In this document: in pieces, positions 18,343 to 26,574 of the stretch | Numbering within the stretch: position 1 is the first letter of the stretch | Layout: every line of letters starts with the position of its first letter | Origin: Gemmatimonadota bacterium | GTDB lineage: Bacteria > Gemmatimonadota > Gemmatimonadetes > Gemmatimonadales > GWC2-71-9 | NCBI GenBank assembly: GCA_040388535.1 | Contig: JAZKBR010000002.1 | Span: 1,148,838-1,212,837, forward strand | DNA: 64,000 nucleotides | Direction: 5' to 3' | Made by a program: the position numbers and the translations under genes | Notes under the pieces: generated by a model | What the model saw: the letters and a program-made list of their open reading frames with translations, nothing else | The model's database searches: none | What the model was told of the DNA's origin: nothing

Positions 18343-19806
18343 CTACTTGACCCGCCTCCCCCCAATCATCACAAAACTCACCTTCTCCATCACCGTCACA
18401 TCGCTGAGCGGATTCCCCGGCACGGCGACGAGATCGGCGAGCTTGCCGACGGCGATCTCGCCGCGATCAGGAGTACCAAGCAGGTCGGCGCCATTCAGCG
18501 TCCCGGCGCGGATCGCGTCGATCGGACTCATCCCCGCCGCGACCATCGCCGCGAACTCCTTGGCATTCATCCCGTGCGGCATCACCGCGGCATCGGTGCC
18601 GAGCGCGATCTTCACGCCGGCCGCGACGGCCTTCCGGAATGACGCATCAGCGAGCGGCATCACCTCATCCATCTTGGCGCGGATCGGCGGCGGCAGCACG
18701 TTGCGGTCGAGCAGCCCCGCGAGCGCACGCGTCGGCACCAGGTAGGTTCCGCGCTCCTTCATCATCGCGATCGCCTCGTCGTCGAGCATCGACCCGTGCT
18801 CGATGCTCGCGACCCCGGCGCGGATCGCGGCCTTGATCCCGGCCGTGCCGTGCGCGTGCGCCGCGACCTTGAGCCCGTGCCGGTTCGCTTCCTCGACCAC
18901 CGCACGCAATTCGGCATCACTCATCTGCTGCGCGCCCACGGTGGCATCAAACGAGAGCACGCCTGCGGTCGCGCAGACCTTGATCACCTTGGCGCCGTAC
19001 TTCGCCTGCAGCCGAACCGCCTCGACCATCTGGTCGGCGCCATTCGCCACACCATCAATGGGCCCAAGCGGGAGGAGCCCCGGCGCGAAACCGGTGATGT
19101 CGCAGTGACCGCCGGTGATCCCAATCGCGTTGCCGGCCGGAATAATCCGCGGGCCGTCGGTCTCGCCGCGCTCGATCGCGTGCATCAGCGAGATGTCGGC
19201 GAAGCCGGGGGCTCCCAGGTTGCGGACGGTGGTGAAGCCGGCCAGCAGGGTCTTCCGGGCATTGAAGGCGCCGTGCAGCGCCTGGTCGGCGAGGGTCTCC
19301 CGCACCGCGATCATCTCGAAACCGGGGCGGATCTCGTCGGTGAGGTGCACATGCGCATCGATCAACCCCGGCATCAGGGTCACATCGCCCAGATTGATCA
19401 CCTCGGCCCCGGCCGGCGCCGCGCCACCCACCTGGATGATCTTGCCGTCCTGCACCACCACCAGGGCGTTGTCGGTGATCCGGCCCGAGCGGACGTCGAG
19501 CATCCGCGCCGCGCGGATGACGACGGGAGGGAGCGGTGTCACCCTGAGCGCAGCGTGCGCAAGAGTTGTCACCCTGAGCGCAGCGAGGGGGCCAGAGCCC
19601 ACCACGGTCGTCACCCTGAGCGAAGCGAGGGGGCCAGAGCCCACCAAGGTTGTCACCCTGAGCGCAGCGAGGGGGCCAGAGCCCGCCAAGGTTGTCACCC
19701 TGAGCGAAGCGAGGGGGCCAGAGCCCTCCGCCGCAGGAACACCCACTCCGCCACGCGAAGAACCCGCCACAATCGTCGTCAGCAGCGCCAAAACGTTCAG
19801 CAGCAT
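18343..19806 (-). CDS. Secreted amidohydrolase with repeat-derived N-terminal insert
   Basis: 487 residues on the minus strand. From about residue 95 it is an imidazolonepropionase/prolidase-like amidohydrolase: LMPGLIDAHVHL (metal His pair), GFTTVRNLG, AKVIKVCATAGV (the Lys position), GLKVAAHAHG, SIEHGSMLDDEAI and ALGTDAAVMPHG (metal Asp), ending in GKLADLVAVPGNPL. A short signal-like N-terminus (MLLNVLALLTTIVAG) is separated from it by residues 28-90, which are four tandem 14-residue units of the type GSGPLASLRVTTL. These units are translations of the intergenic repeat. If translation instead starts near Met101, the first beta strand would be lost. Substrate unknown. Confidence 0.85.
   Translation of the reverse strand: MLLNVLALLTTIVAGSSRGGVGVPAAEGSGPLASLRVTTLAGSGPLAALRVTTLVGSGPLASLRVTTVVGSGPLAALRVTTLAHAALRVTPLPPVVIRAARMLDVRSGRITDNALVVVQDGKIIQVGGAAPAGAEVINLGDVTLMPGLIDAHVHLTDEIRPGFEMIAVRETLADQALHGAFNARKTLLAGFTTVRNLGAPGFADISLMHAIERGETDGPRIIPAGNAIGITGGHCDITGFAPGLLPLGPIDGVANGADQMVEAVRLQAKYGAKVIKVCATAGVLSFDATVGAQQMSDAELRAVVEEANRHGLKVAAHAHGTAGIKAAIRAGVASIEHGSMLDDEAIAMMKERGTYLVPTRALAGLLDRNVLPPPIRAKMDEVMPLADASFRKAVAAGVKIALGTDAAVMPHGMNAKEFAAMVAAGMSPIDAIRAGTLNGADLLGTPDRGEIAVGKLADLVAVPGNPLSDVTVMEKVSFVMIGGRRVK
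19537..19727. repeat. In-frame 42-bp tandem repeats inside the amidohydrolase gene
   Basis: Four direct copies of the CACCCTGAGCG element with its flanks are spaced 42 bases apart, plus a partial one with AGCGCAGCGTGCG at the 19540 end. The spacing is a multiple of three and no stop codon arises on the minus strand, so the gene stays open. Copies alternate between GAGCGAAGCG and GAGCGCAGCG, encoding Ala-Ser or Ala-Ala. Confidence 0.9.
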
Positions 19807-19849
19807 CGTCAGTCGGCTCGATGAGGGAGATAGCTATATAGTACGACCC

Positions 19850-20360
19850 CTCCGGCAGATGCGCAGGGTGCTCCGTTGGGCAAAACACCCCCTCCGTCAC
19901 GCCGCCACCCTCGTCCGTCACGCGAACCGCCTCCTCCGTCAGGAAATCAGGCCGTCCGTCACGCTGCCACCCTCTCGCGTCACGCGAACAGGGCCGTCCG
20001 TCACGCTGCCACCCTCGTCCGTCAGGCGAACAGGCCACTTCGTCATCGCGACCAGGCCCTCCGTTTTCCGAACCGGGCCTCGCGCTAACAATTCAGGGTG
20101 CCGCGCTAACATGACCGGGCCTCGCGTCATGCGAACCGACCGTTTCGTCAAGCGATCCGACCGTTTCGTCACGGCGACAGGGCGCTCCGTCAGAGCGACC
20201 ACCCCGTCCGTTTTACAATCAGGGCCTCGCGCTAACAAATCAGGGTGCCGCGCTAACACGACCGGGTGTTTCGTCATGCGGACAGGGCGTCGCGTCATTC
20301 GAACCGGGTGGATCGTCATGGCGAACTGCTCGCGCGTCATTGAGGTCGGGGACTGCGCGA
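19850..20360. repeat. Degenerate 21-bp tandem array (about 23 units)
   Basis: Anchors CGTC, CGTT or CGCT recur at a fixed 21-base step from 19874 to 20335 (one unit, at 19937, is 20 bases). The typical unit is CGTCATGCGAACCGGGCCT plus two bases. Positions 1-5 (CGTCA or CGCTA) and the AACCGGG or GACAGGG block are conserved and the rest varies. A three-unit block with CGCTAACA twice occurs at 20083-20124 and again at 20230-20271, so larger pieces were duplicated. Both strands are largely open because of the GC content, giving heptapeptide shadows. It lies in the 1035-base spacer between divergent genes. Confidence 0.85.
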
Positions 20361-20775
20361 CTTCGGAGGCCCCAGGCGTCGCGCGTCCGAGCTCCCGGTT
20401 ATTCGACGGCCCGGGGCGACGGACTGTCATGGCAATCTCCGCCGCGCGCCGAGAGGATCGGGGCGAGGTGCGGGGGGGCCGTTCGAAGAGAGCCGGCTGT
20501 CTGAGCGAGCGCAGCGAGCGAGTTCCGGCACGATGAGAACGGCTTCCCCCCGACTGAGCCCCTGCGGAGACGGTCACGTGCGTTCCCTCTGCGGTCCTGC
20601 CCATCCGACTTCGGAGGCCCCAGGCGTCGCGTGTCGGAGCGCCCGCCTGCCCGATGGCCCGGGGCGACAGCTTTTCAGGTGAGTATCGCTCCCTCGACTT
20701 CGCACCCTTCGGGTGCTTCGCTCAGGATGACAACTTTCCGGACTTCGCCCCCTCGCTACGCTCAGGGTGACACAC
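20360..20775. repeat. Mosaic of dispersed repeats upstream of argF
   Basis: It holds a GGAGGCCCC element (20361-20430), the 120-bp structured repeat copy A (20444-20564), a second GGAGGCCCC element (20596-20673) and two inverted CCTGAGCG elements (20690-20730 and 20745-20771). The spacing leaves almost no unique DNA. No gene is supported; minus-strand frames here cross several repeat families. Confidence 0.8.
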
Positions 20776-20841
20776 CTCCTCCCTCCCCGCTTTTCAGGTA
20801 TCTTTCTGCCATATTGGCCGACCCCACCCTCCGGACCGGTA

Positions 20842-21741
20842 ATGACCAAGCGCGACTTCCTCTCCTTTGCCGACTTCAGCCGCGACGAATGCCTCGCGCT
20901 GCTCGATACTGCCGTCGCGATGAAGAGCGGCGCCTATCGCGAGAAGCCGCTCCTGGGAAAGTCGCTCGCGCTCATCTTCGCCAAGAGCAGCACCCGGACC
21001 CGCGTCTCCTTTGAAGTCGGCACCCGCCAGCTCGGCGGCGAGCCCATTTTTCTCTCGCACAAGGACATTCAGCTGGGGCGGGGCGAGCCACTCAAGGACA
21101 CTGCCCGGGTGCTCTCGCGCTTCGTCCAGGGGATCATGATCCGCACCTACGGCCAGGCCGAACTCTTCGAGCTGGCCCAGTACGCCACCATCCCGATCAT
21201 CAACGGCCTCACCGACCTGCTCCACCCCTGCCAGCTGCTCGCCGACCTGCTCACCGTGAAGGAAGAGTTCGGGACGCTCGAAGGGCGCGTCGTCGCCTGG
21301 ATCGGCGACGGCAACAACATGGCAAACTCCTGGATCGAGGCCGCCGGCCTGCTCGGCTTCGAGCTGCGGCTGGCCTGTCCCGAGGGATACGAACCCGATC
21401 GTGCGCTGTTCGACGCCAACAGCCGCAAGACCAAGATCACCATCACCGAAGATCCCGAAGAAGCGGTCGCCGGTGCCGATGTCGTGAACACCGATGTCTG
21501 GGCCTCGATGGGGCAGGAAGAGGAATCGCTCGCGCGGCGGCAAGCGTTCAAGGGCTACATCGTCGATGAGGCGCTGATGCGCGCGGCCGAGGTGAATGCC
21601 ATCGTGCTGCACTGTCTGCCGGCGCATCGCGGCGAGGAGATCTCCGAAGGTGTGCTCGAAGGCCCGCGGTCGCGCGTGTGGGATCAGGCCGAGAATCGGT
21701 TGCACGCGCAGAAAGCGCTGCTGGCGCTGGTGATGGGATGA
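20842..21741 (+). CDS. argF: Ornithine carbamoyltransferase
   Basis: 299 residues from the ATG at 20842. It transfers carbamoyl phosphate to ornithine to give citrulline in arginine synthesis. The carbamoyl-phosphate loop is STRTR at residues 50-54, followed by HPCQLLADLLT and the ornithine-side motifs DVWASMGQEEE and HCLPAHRGEEI. HPCQ rather than HPTQ, with the DxW.SMG loop, favours the ornithine over the N-acetylornithine enzyme. No other arg gene is adjacent. The stop overlaps the ATG of the next CDS. Confidence 0.93.
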   Translation: MTKRDFLSFADFSRDECLALLDTAVAMKSGAYREKPLLGKSLALIFAKSSTRTRVSFEVGTRQLGGEPIFLSHKDIQLGRGEPLKDTARVLSRFVQGIMIRTYGQAELFELAQYATIPIINGLTDLLHPCQLLADLLTVKEEFGTLEGRVVAWIGDGNNMANSWIEAAGLLGFELRLACPEGYEPDRALFDANSRKTKITITEDPEEAVAGADVVNTDVWASMGQEEESLARRQAFKGYIVDEALMRAAEVNAIVLHCLPAHRGEEISEGVLEGPRSRVWDQAENRLHAQKALLALVMG

Positions 21742-22727
21742 GCACGCTGCTCGAGGAGCATCGCACGTTGGTGACCGGGGCCGGGAGCTATACCCCGGCA
21801 GGGCTGGGGCAGTTCGAGGTCACCGGTGTCGATGCGCACGCGTTCGTCAATCGTGTCGCGACATTGGATGTGTCGCTGCTGCCGCCGGGGCGCTTCGCCC
21901 ACGCGCTGATCCTGCGCGATGATGCCGCGATTCTCGATCGCGTCACGGTCTATCGCTTTCCCGATCGGATCATGCTGCTCGTCGATGCGCAGTTCCGTCA
22001 TCCGGCGTGGGATTACATCGTCAGTCGCAAACGCGGCAATGTTCGTTTGCGCGATATCTCCGAAGATGTCGGGCTGGTCACGGTGCGCGGCCCAGCGTCG
22101 GCGACGCGATTGCAATCGTTGATGGATCCGATTCCGATGGAGCCAGGCGACGTCGAGACCGCGCGCTTCGCCGGCGTCGATGTCTTCGCAGGCCGCGCCA
22201 CGCTTGATGGTCCCGATGGTGTGGACTTGTTCTGCCGCCGTCGCGATCGCGATTCACTCGAGAGCGGACTCGGTCACGCCGGCATCTATCCAGTGTCGCG
22301 CGAAGCGTGGGAACTCCTCCGACTCGAGTGGGGTGTCGCACGCGTCGGCATCGAGATCGACTCGATCGACACACCGGTCGAAGCTGGCCTCGAATCGCTG
22401 GTCGCCGAAATGAAGGGCGCACCATTCCCGGGCGAGACGGCGCTTGCGTCACGTCGCCGCTCCGGTGCGATGAAGCGGATCGTCGGCTTCCGGGTACAGG
22501 GCGACGACATCCCGCCCGTCGGTGCCCGCGTTACGGTCGCGGGCCTGCTCATCGACCGGATCCGCTCCGTCGGTCGCTCGCCGCGCGTCGGCATCATCGG
22601 GATGACCGCCCTCCCCACCTCGGCCGGCACTCCCGGCACGCCGCTGCTCTTCGAGTCGGGCGCGCAAACGTGGCACGGCGAAGTCGCCCGCCGCCCATTT
22701 GTGAACCGGGCCGGCACCGAACAATGA
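21738..22727 (+). CDS. GcvT/YgfZ-like folate-binding aminomethyltransferase-family protein
   Basis: 329 residues from an ATG overlapping the argF stop. The fold markers are FEVTGVDAHAFVNRVATLDV, RFAHALILRDDAAILDRVTV, LVTVRGPASATRLQSLM, YPVSREAWELLRLEWGVARVG and ETALASRRRSGAMKRIVGFRV, which match glycine-cleavage T proteins and YgfZ. Whether it acts in glycine cleavage is doubtful because no gcvH or gcvP is nearby. A YgfZ-like Fe-S role is possible, but the KGC(Y/F)xGQE motif of YgfZ is replaced by KGAPFPGETA. It overlaps the next gene by four bases. Confidence 0.8.
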   Translation: MSTLLEEHRTLVTGAGSYTPAGLGQFEVTGVDAHAFVNRVATLDVSLLPPGRFAHALILRDDAAILDRVTVYRFPDRIMLLVDAQFRHPAWDYIVSRKRGNVRLRDISEDVGLVTVRGPASATRLQSLMDPIPMEPGDVETARFAGVDVFAGRATLDGPDGVDLFCRRRDRDSLESGLGHAGIYPVSREAWELLRLEWGVARVGIEIDSIDTPVEAGLESLVAEMKGAPFPGETALASRRRSGAMKRIVGFRVQGDDIPPVGARVTVAGLLIDRIRSVGRSPRVGIIGMTALPTSAGTPGTPLLFESGAQTWHGEVARRPFVNRAGTEQ

Positions 22728-23206
22728 CGCCACGCATCGCCGTGCTGATCATCTCCGACTCGGTCACGAGCGGTGAACGGACCGACAAATCCGGTGCGGC
22801 AATAGTCGCGTGGGCCGGCGTGCACGACTTCCGGGTCACGGCGCAGGCTGTCGTGCCCGATGAAGTCGGAGCGATCATCTCGCAGCTCTGCGCCTGGGCC
22901 GATGGCAACATCGCCGATGTCATCCTCACTACCGGCGGCACCGGCTTCGGCCCCCGCGATGTGACTCCGGAGGCCACCAGAGCCGTCATTACTCGTGACG
23001 CTCCCGGAATCCCCGAGGCGATTCGCGCCGCGGCGTTTCCAACCACACCAAAGGCCGCCCTCTCCCGCGCCATCGCGGGGACCCGCGCCGCCTCCCTGAT
23101 CGTGAACCTCCCCGGCTCCCTCGGCGGCGTCCGCGACGGGCTCGCAGTGATGACCTCACTGGTGCCCCACATCGCGCAGCTCCTCCAGGGCGACACGGAG
23201 CACTGA
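22724..23206 (+). CDS. MogA/MoaB-type molybdopterin adenylyltransferase
   Basis: 160 residues. This family adenylates molybdopterin during molybdenum cofactor assembly. VLIISDSVTSGERTDKSG, the TTGGTGFGPRDVTPEAT loop and the NLPGSLGGVRDGL block are the MPT-binding signature. The frame opens far upstream, but the ATG at 22724 overlaps the preceding stop and starts right at the first beta strand. No other moa/moe genes lie in the window, so it is a detached cofactor gene in a mixed operon. Confidence 0.9.
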   Translation: MTPRIAVLIISDSVTSGERTDKSGAAIVAWAGVHDFRVTAQAVVPDEVGAIISQLCAWADGNIADVILTTGGTGFGPRDVTPEATRAVITRDAPGIPEAIRAAAFPTTPKAALSRAIAGTRAASLIVNLPGSLGGVRDGLAVMTSLVPHIAQLLQGDTEH

Positions 23207-23209
23207 TAT

Positions 23210-24757
23210 ATGGCATCACAAGTCGTCATCACCCTCGCCGATCTCGAGACCGCCGTCCCGCTCGATCGCGCGCTCGAAGCCGCCGGCGTGAGCTGCGCCC
23301 TCGTGAATGGCGCCGACGAAGGGCGCCACGCGATGCGCCGCGATCATCCCGCGCTGTTGGTATTGAGCGGCGGTGTCCACGATCCGCAGGCGCTGCAACT
23401 CGCCGCCTACGCGCGCGATCACGAAATCGCCGTGCTCGCCCTGCTCGAGCCCACGGATTCCGACCGCACCGAACGTGCGATGCGCATCGGCGCGACCGAA
23501 GTGATGATGAAGCCCGTGGCCACCGATGATCTGGTCGCGACGGTGCGTCGACTGGTCGAGCGCCGCGAGCTGCAGCGTCGTACCGGGATCTTCGGCGAGA
23601 GCGCCGCGATCCAGGAAGTGCTGGTCAAGATCGAACAGATGGCGCCGGTGTCGAGTACCGTGCTGATCCAGGGCGAGAGCGGCACCGGCAAGGAACTGGT
23701 AGCAAAGGCGATCCACGATCTCTCGCCGCGCCGCGGCAAGCCGTTCATCGCGATCAACTGCGCCGCACTCCCCGAGACGCTGCTGGAGAGTGAACTCTTC
23801 GGTCACGAGAAGGGCGCCTTCACCGGCGCCGCCGAACGGCGTCTTGGTCGCTTCGAACTTGCCGACACCGGCACAATCTTCCTCGACGAAATCGGCGAGA
23901 TTCCCGCGTCGGTGCAGGTCAAACTGCTCCGCGTACTCGAGACGCGCTCCTTCTTCCGACTCGGCGGCGTCGCACCAATCAAGGTGGATGTGCGTGTCGT
24001 CGCCGCGACGAATCGCGCGCTGAAAGAACAGGTGGCACTCAGAGAGTTCCGCGACGATTTGTACTACCGCCTCAACGTCTTGAGCATCTACCTGCCGCCA
24101 CTGCGCGAGCGGCGCGAAGATATTCCGCTGCTGCTCAAGCGTTTCGTGCGCGAGTTCGCGGTGCTGCACGACCGCACCTTTCCTGGTATCACGCAGGAAG
24201 CGATGCAGCGGCTGGTCGCGGCGCAGTGGCCGGGGAATGTTCGTCAGCTCCGCAACCTGATCGAATCGATGGTGGTGCTGGCACTTGGGAGCGAGGTCCG
24301 GGCGGCGGATATCCCGGCCGACGTCACCGAGGGGAGCGGCTCGCTGCTGCCGATGCGGCTCCCCAGAATCGACACCCGCGACGGGCCGGTGGTGGGCGGG
24401 GCCGAGTTCGAGTTCATCCTCAGAAGCCTGATGGAGCTGAGGGTCCAGCTCGAGGAACTCAAAAGGAAACTGGGAGAACGCCACGAGCCCGTGCACGTTA
24501 TCGAGGTCTCCGACCCCTCGATTTCGCAGACTGTCGCAATTCCGGTCACCTCGTTGGGGCCAGTATCGGCCGAAGAGGAGCCGGAGCCCGAGGCGGTGGT
24601 AGTCTATCGGGCCGGAATGACCATGGCGGAGGTCGAACGGGTCACTATCGAGACCGTTCTGGAACAACTCCGGGGCAATCGGCGGCGGGCGGCCCAGGTC
24701 CTGGGGATCGGTGAGCGCACGCTCTACCGCAAGCTCAAGGAGTTCGGGATCGCCTAA
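23210..24757 (+). CDS. Sigma-54-dependent activator with a degenerate receiver domain
   Basis: 515 residues. Residues 1-118 have the receiver fold, but the expected phospho-acceptor position in HPALLVLSGG is Ser, while the conserved Lys101-Pro remains. The AAA+ domain is complete: Walker A GESGTGKE (155-162), the sigma-54 loop GAFTGA (202-207), Walker B TIFLDE, and an Arg-finger region. A linker rich in Glu and Pro (residues 390-470) contains a short coiled-coil-like segment (LMELRVQLEELKRKLGE). The C-terminal Fis-type helix-turn-helix is NRRRAAQVLGIGERTLYRKL. It starts three bases after the MogA gene. Activity is probably not controlled by aspartate phosphorylation. Confidence 0.9.
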   Translation: MASQVVITLADLETAVPLDRALEAAGVSCALVNGADEGRHAMRRDHPALLVLSGGVHDPQALQLAAYARDHEIAVLALLEPTDSDRTERAMRIGATEVMMKPVATDDLVATVRRLVERRELQRRTGIFGESAAIQEVLVKIEQMAPVSSTVLIQGESGTGKELVAKAIHDLSPRRGKPFIAINCAALPETLLESELFGHEKGAFTGAAERRLGRFELADTGTIFLDEIGEIPASVQVKLLRVLETRSFFRLGGVAPIKVDVRVVAATNRALKEQVALREFRDDLYYRLNVLSIYLPPLRERREDIPLLLKRFVREFAVLHDRTFPGITQEAMQRLVAAQWPGNVRQLRNLIESMVVLALGSEVRAADIPADVTEGSGSLLPMRLPRIDTRDGPVVGGAEFEFILRSLMELRVQLEELKRKLGERHEPVHVIEVSDPSISQTVAIPVTSLGPVSAEEEPEPEAVVVYRAGMTMAEVERVTIETVLEQLRGNRRRAAQVLGIGERTLYRKLKEFGIA

Positions 24758-24866
24758 GTCACGATATGGCAATTTGTTGAGTGGGGTCACCTCTTGACAC
24801 TTCTCAAGGATCTTGCCAACTTGCAGGGGATTACTCCTTTCGAGTTACCCTGAGCCCCGGGCTCTC

Positions 24867-26546
24867 GTGCACCTCGCCGTCGACTCTGCTCGCTGTGTAG
24901 CCTGCCTGGCCTGCGTCCGGGTCTGCCCGACCGACGCCATTGCCCTGCCGCCAGAGGCGCGAGTCGTCGAAATCGTCGAAGAAAACTGCATCCGCTGCGG
25001 CGAATGCGTCCCGGCCTGCCCGCACGACGCCATTGCCGCCACCGGAGCCGTCGATAAAGCCCTCGCCATCGCCGAAGCCGGCACTGGCGCGCTGATCCTG
25101 GCCCCCGAGGCCGTCGCGCATTTCCATCCCGCCACTCCCGAACAGCTGGTCAACGCCTGCTACGAAGCGGGTTTCCGGCTGGTCAGCCGCGGGGTCATCG
25201 GCGACGAACTGGTGGCGCAGGAATACCTCAACCTGTGGGAAGACCCCGACTGGGGGACCCTGGTTCGGAGCACCGATCCGGTCGTCGTGGCGGCCATCAC
25301 CGCCCACTATCCCGAGCTGGTCCCCTATCTGGCTCCTATTACCCATCCCTGCGTGGCAGAGGCGCGATTCCTGCGTCAAATGCACGGGAATGGCCTCCCG
25401 GTGGTCTATGCCGGGATGAGTGCCCCAAGCACCATTGGTGAGCTGGATGCGATGCTCACCTTCAACGATCTGGAACAGCTTTTCGCCCTGCGGGAGGTCC
25501 GGCCGGCCACATTGCCGACGACTTTCTCGCGGGTTCCGCCTGAGATGCGGCGGCATATGTCGGTGGCAGGGGGTTTGCCACTGGAAATGGTGGTGAGCGG
25601 GTCGAGCCGGGGCCGCAGGCTCCTCACGGTCCGCGGACTGGAAGCGCTTCCAGCGCTGGCGAGGGCTGTCGGGCACGACCGGATCGACCTCGGTTTCGTC
25701 GATATCCAGGGGCATCCCGGGGCATTGGGGCACCCTGCCGCCGGGCCGAAGCAGGATCTCTACCGCCGTCGGGCTTTGATCCAGCAGTACGAGCCGGCCC
25801 GGAGCCGGACGCCGGTGGTGCTGGAAGAGGTCGATGTCGCCGCCGCGTTCGCCTTCGGGCAGCGCCGGCAGCAGGCTGAACCCGCCGCCGTGCGGACGAT
25901 ACTGGAAGCAATCGGCACGGGGCCGAACGGGAAGGCGTGGGATTGTCGGGCGTGTGGCTATCCGAGTTGTCACCGCTTTGCGCAGGCAGCCGCTCTTGGG
26001 CGCGCGTCGCTCCGCCAGTGTGTGCCGTGGCTGAGTCAGCGGGCCGACGATGCGAGTCGCGATGCGAGTACCGACGCTCTCACTGGCCTGGCGAGTTACC
26101 GGTCGTTGCAGCAGCGGTTGAATCACGAGATGGAGCGCAGCAAGCGGAGTGGCGACAATTTCGCCGTCCTCTTCCTCGATCTCGATCACCTGAAGTTGCT
26201 GAACGATCGCTACGGCCACGAGCGTGGCAACGCGGTCCTGCGAATGGTGTCCGACGAGTTGCGGCGGACGATTCGTGCGACGGACCTCGCGGCGAGATAT
26301 GGTGGCGACGAGTTCGTGATTCTGCTGACCCGGACCGATCGTGCCGGTGCCTTGCGAGTGGCCGATGCGGTGCGTGAGCGGGTCCTGAGTGCCGGCTCGG
26401 CCCAGGGGTACAGCGAAGGCGAAGTCTCGGTGAGCATTGGCGTGGCGGAGTACGATCCCGCCGCGCCGCAGGAAGGGCCGCTGCTCGATCAGGCCGATCG
26501 GGCGCTCTACCTGGCGAAGTCGGCGGGGCGCAATACCGTTGCCTGA
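24867..26546 (+). CDS. Ferredoxin / hydrogenase-like / Fe-S / GGDEF fusion protein
   Basis: 559 residues from GTG 24867 (a TTG at 24813 would add 18). Two [4Fe-4S] ferredoxin motifs come first (Cys10, 13, 16, 20 and 41, 44, 47, 51). Residues about 65-330 align in style with the Fe-only hydrogenase large-subunit C-terminal domain (LVPYLAPITHPCVAEA, PVVYAGMS, LDAMLTFNDLEQLF), but the usual H-cluster cysteines are mostly missing. A further Fe-S motif (Cys360, 363, 368, 385; AWDCRACGYPSCHRFA) follows. The C-terminal diguanylate cyclase keeps RYGGDEF (479-483) and an inhibitory RxxD (RATD, 470-473). A redox- or gas-sensing c-di-GMP synthase is the likely role. Confidence 0.88.
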   Translation: MHLAVDSARCVACLACVRVCPTDAIALPPEARVVEIVEENCIRCGECVPACPHDAIAATGAVDKALAIAEAGTGALILAPEAVAHFHPATPEQLVNACYEAGFRLVSRGVIGDELVAQEYLNLWEDPDWGTLVRSTDPVVVAAITAHYPELVPYLAPITHPCVAEARFLRQMHGNGLPVVYAGMSAPSTIGELDAMLTFNDLEQLFALREVRPATLPTTFSRVPPEMRRHMSVAGGLPLEMVVSGSSRGRRLLTVRGLEALPALARAVGHDRIDLGFVDIQGHPGALGHPAAGPKQDLYRRRALIQQYEPARSRTPVVLEEVDVAAAFAFGQRRQQAEPAAVRTILEAIGTGPNGKAWDCRACGYPSCHRFAQAAALGRASLRQCVPWLSQRADDASRDASTDALTGLASYRSLQQRLNHEMERSKRSGDNFAVLFLDLDHLKLLNDRYGHERGNAVLRMVSDELRRTIRATDLAARYGGDEFVILLTRTDRAGALRVADAVRERVLSAGSAQGYSEGEVSVSIGVAEYDPAAPQEGPLLDQADRALYLAKSAGRNTVA

Positions 26547-26574
26547 CGAATTTATTTTTCCGACGAGGGACCGT

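Noticed and set aside
19939-20340. Minus-strand ORF of heptapeptide repeats (MTRRPVR MTKHPVV type)
   Set aside because: It is the translation of the 21-bp tandem array; there is no ribosome site, the frame breaks at the 20-base unit, and the plus strand is equally open. Kept as a repeat, not a gene.
19850-20360. CRISPR array
   Set aside because: Units are 21 bases with no separate conserved repeat and unique spacer, and no cas genes are near.
24758-24830. Sigma-54 promoter before the GGDEF fusion
   Set aside because: TGGCAATTTGTTG lacks the required GC at the -12 element, and a TTGACA nearby has no good -10.
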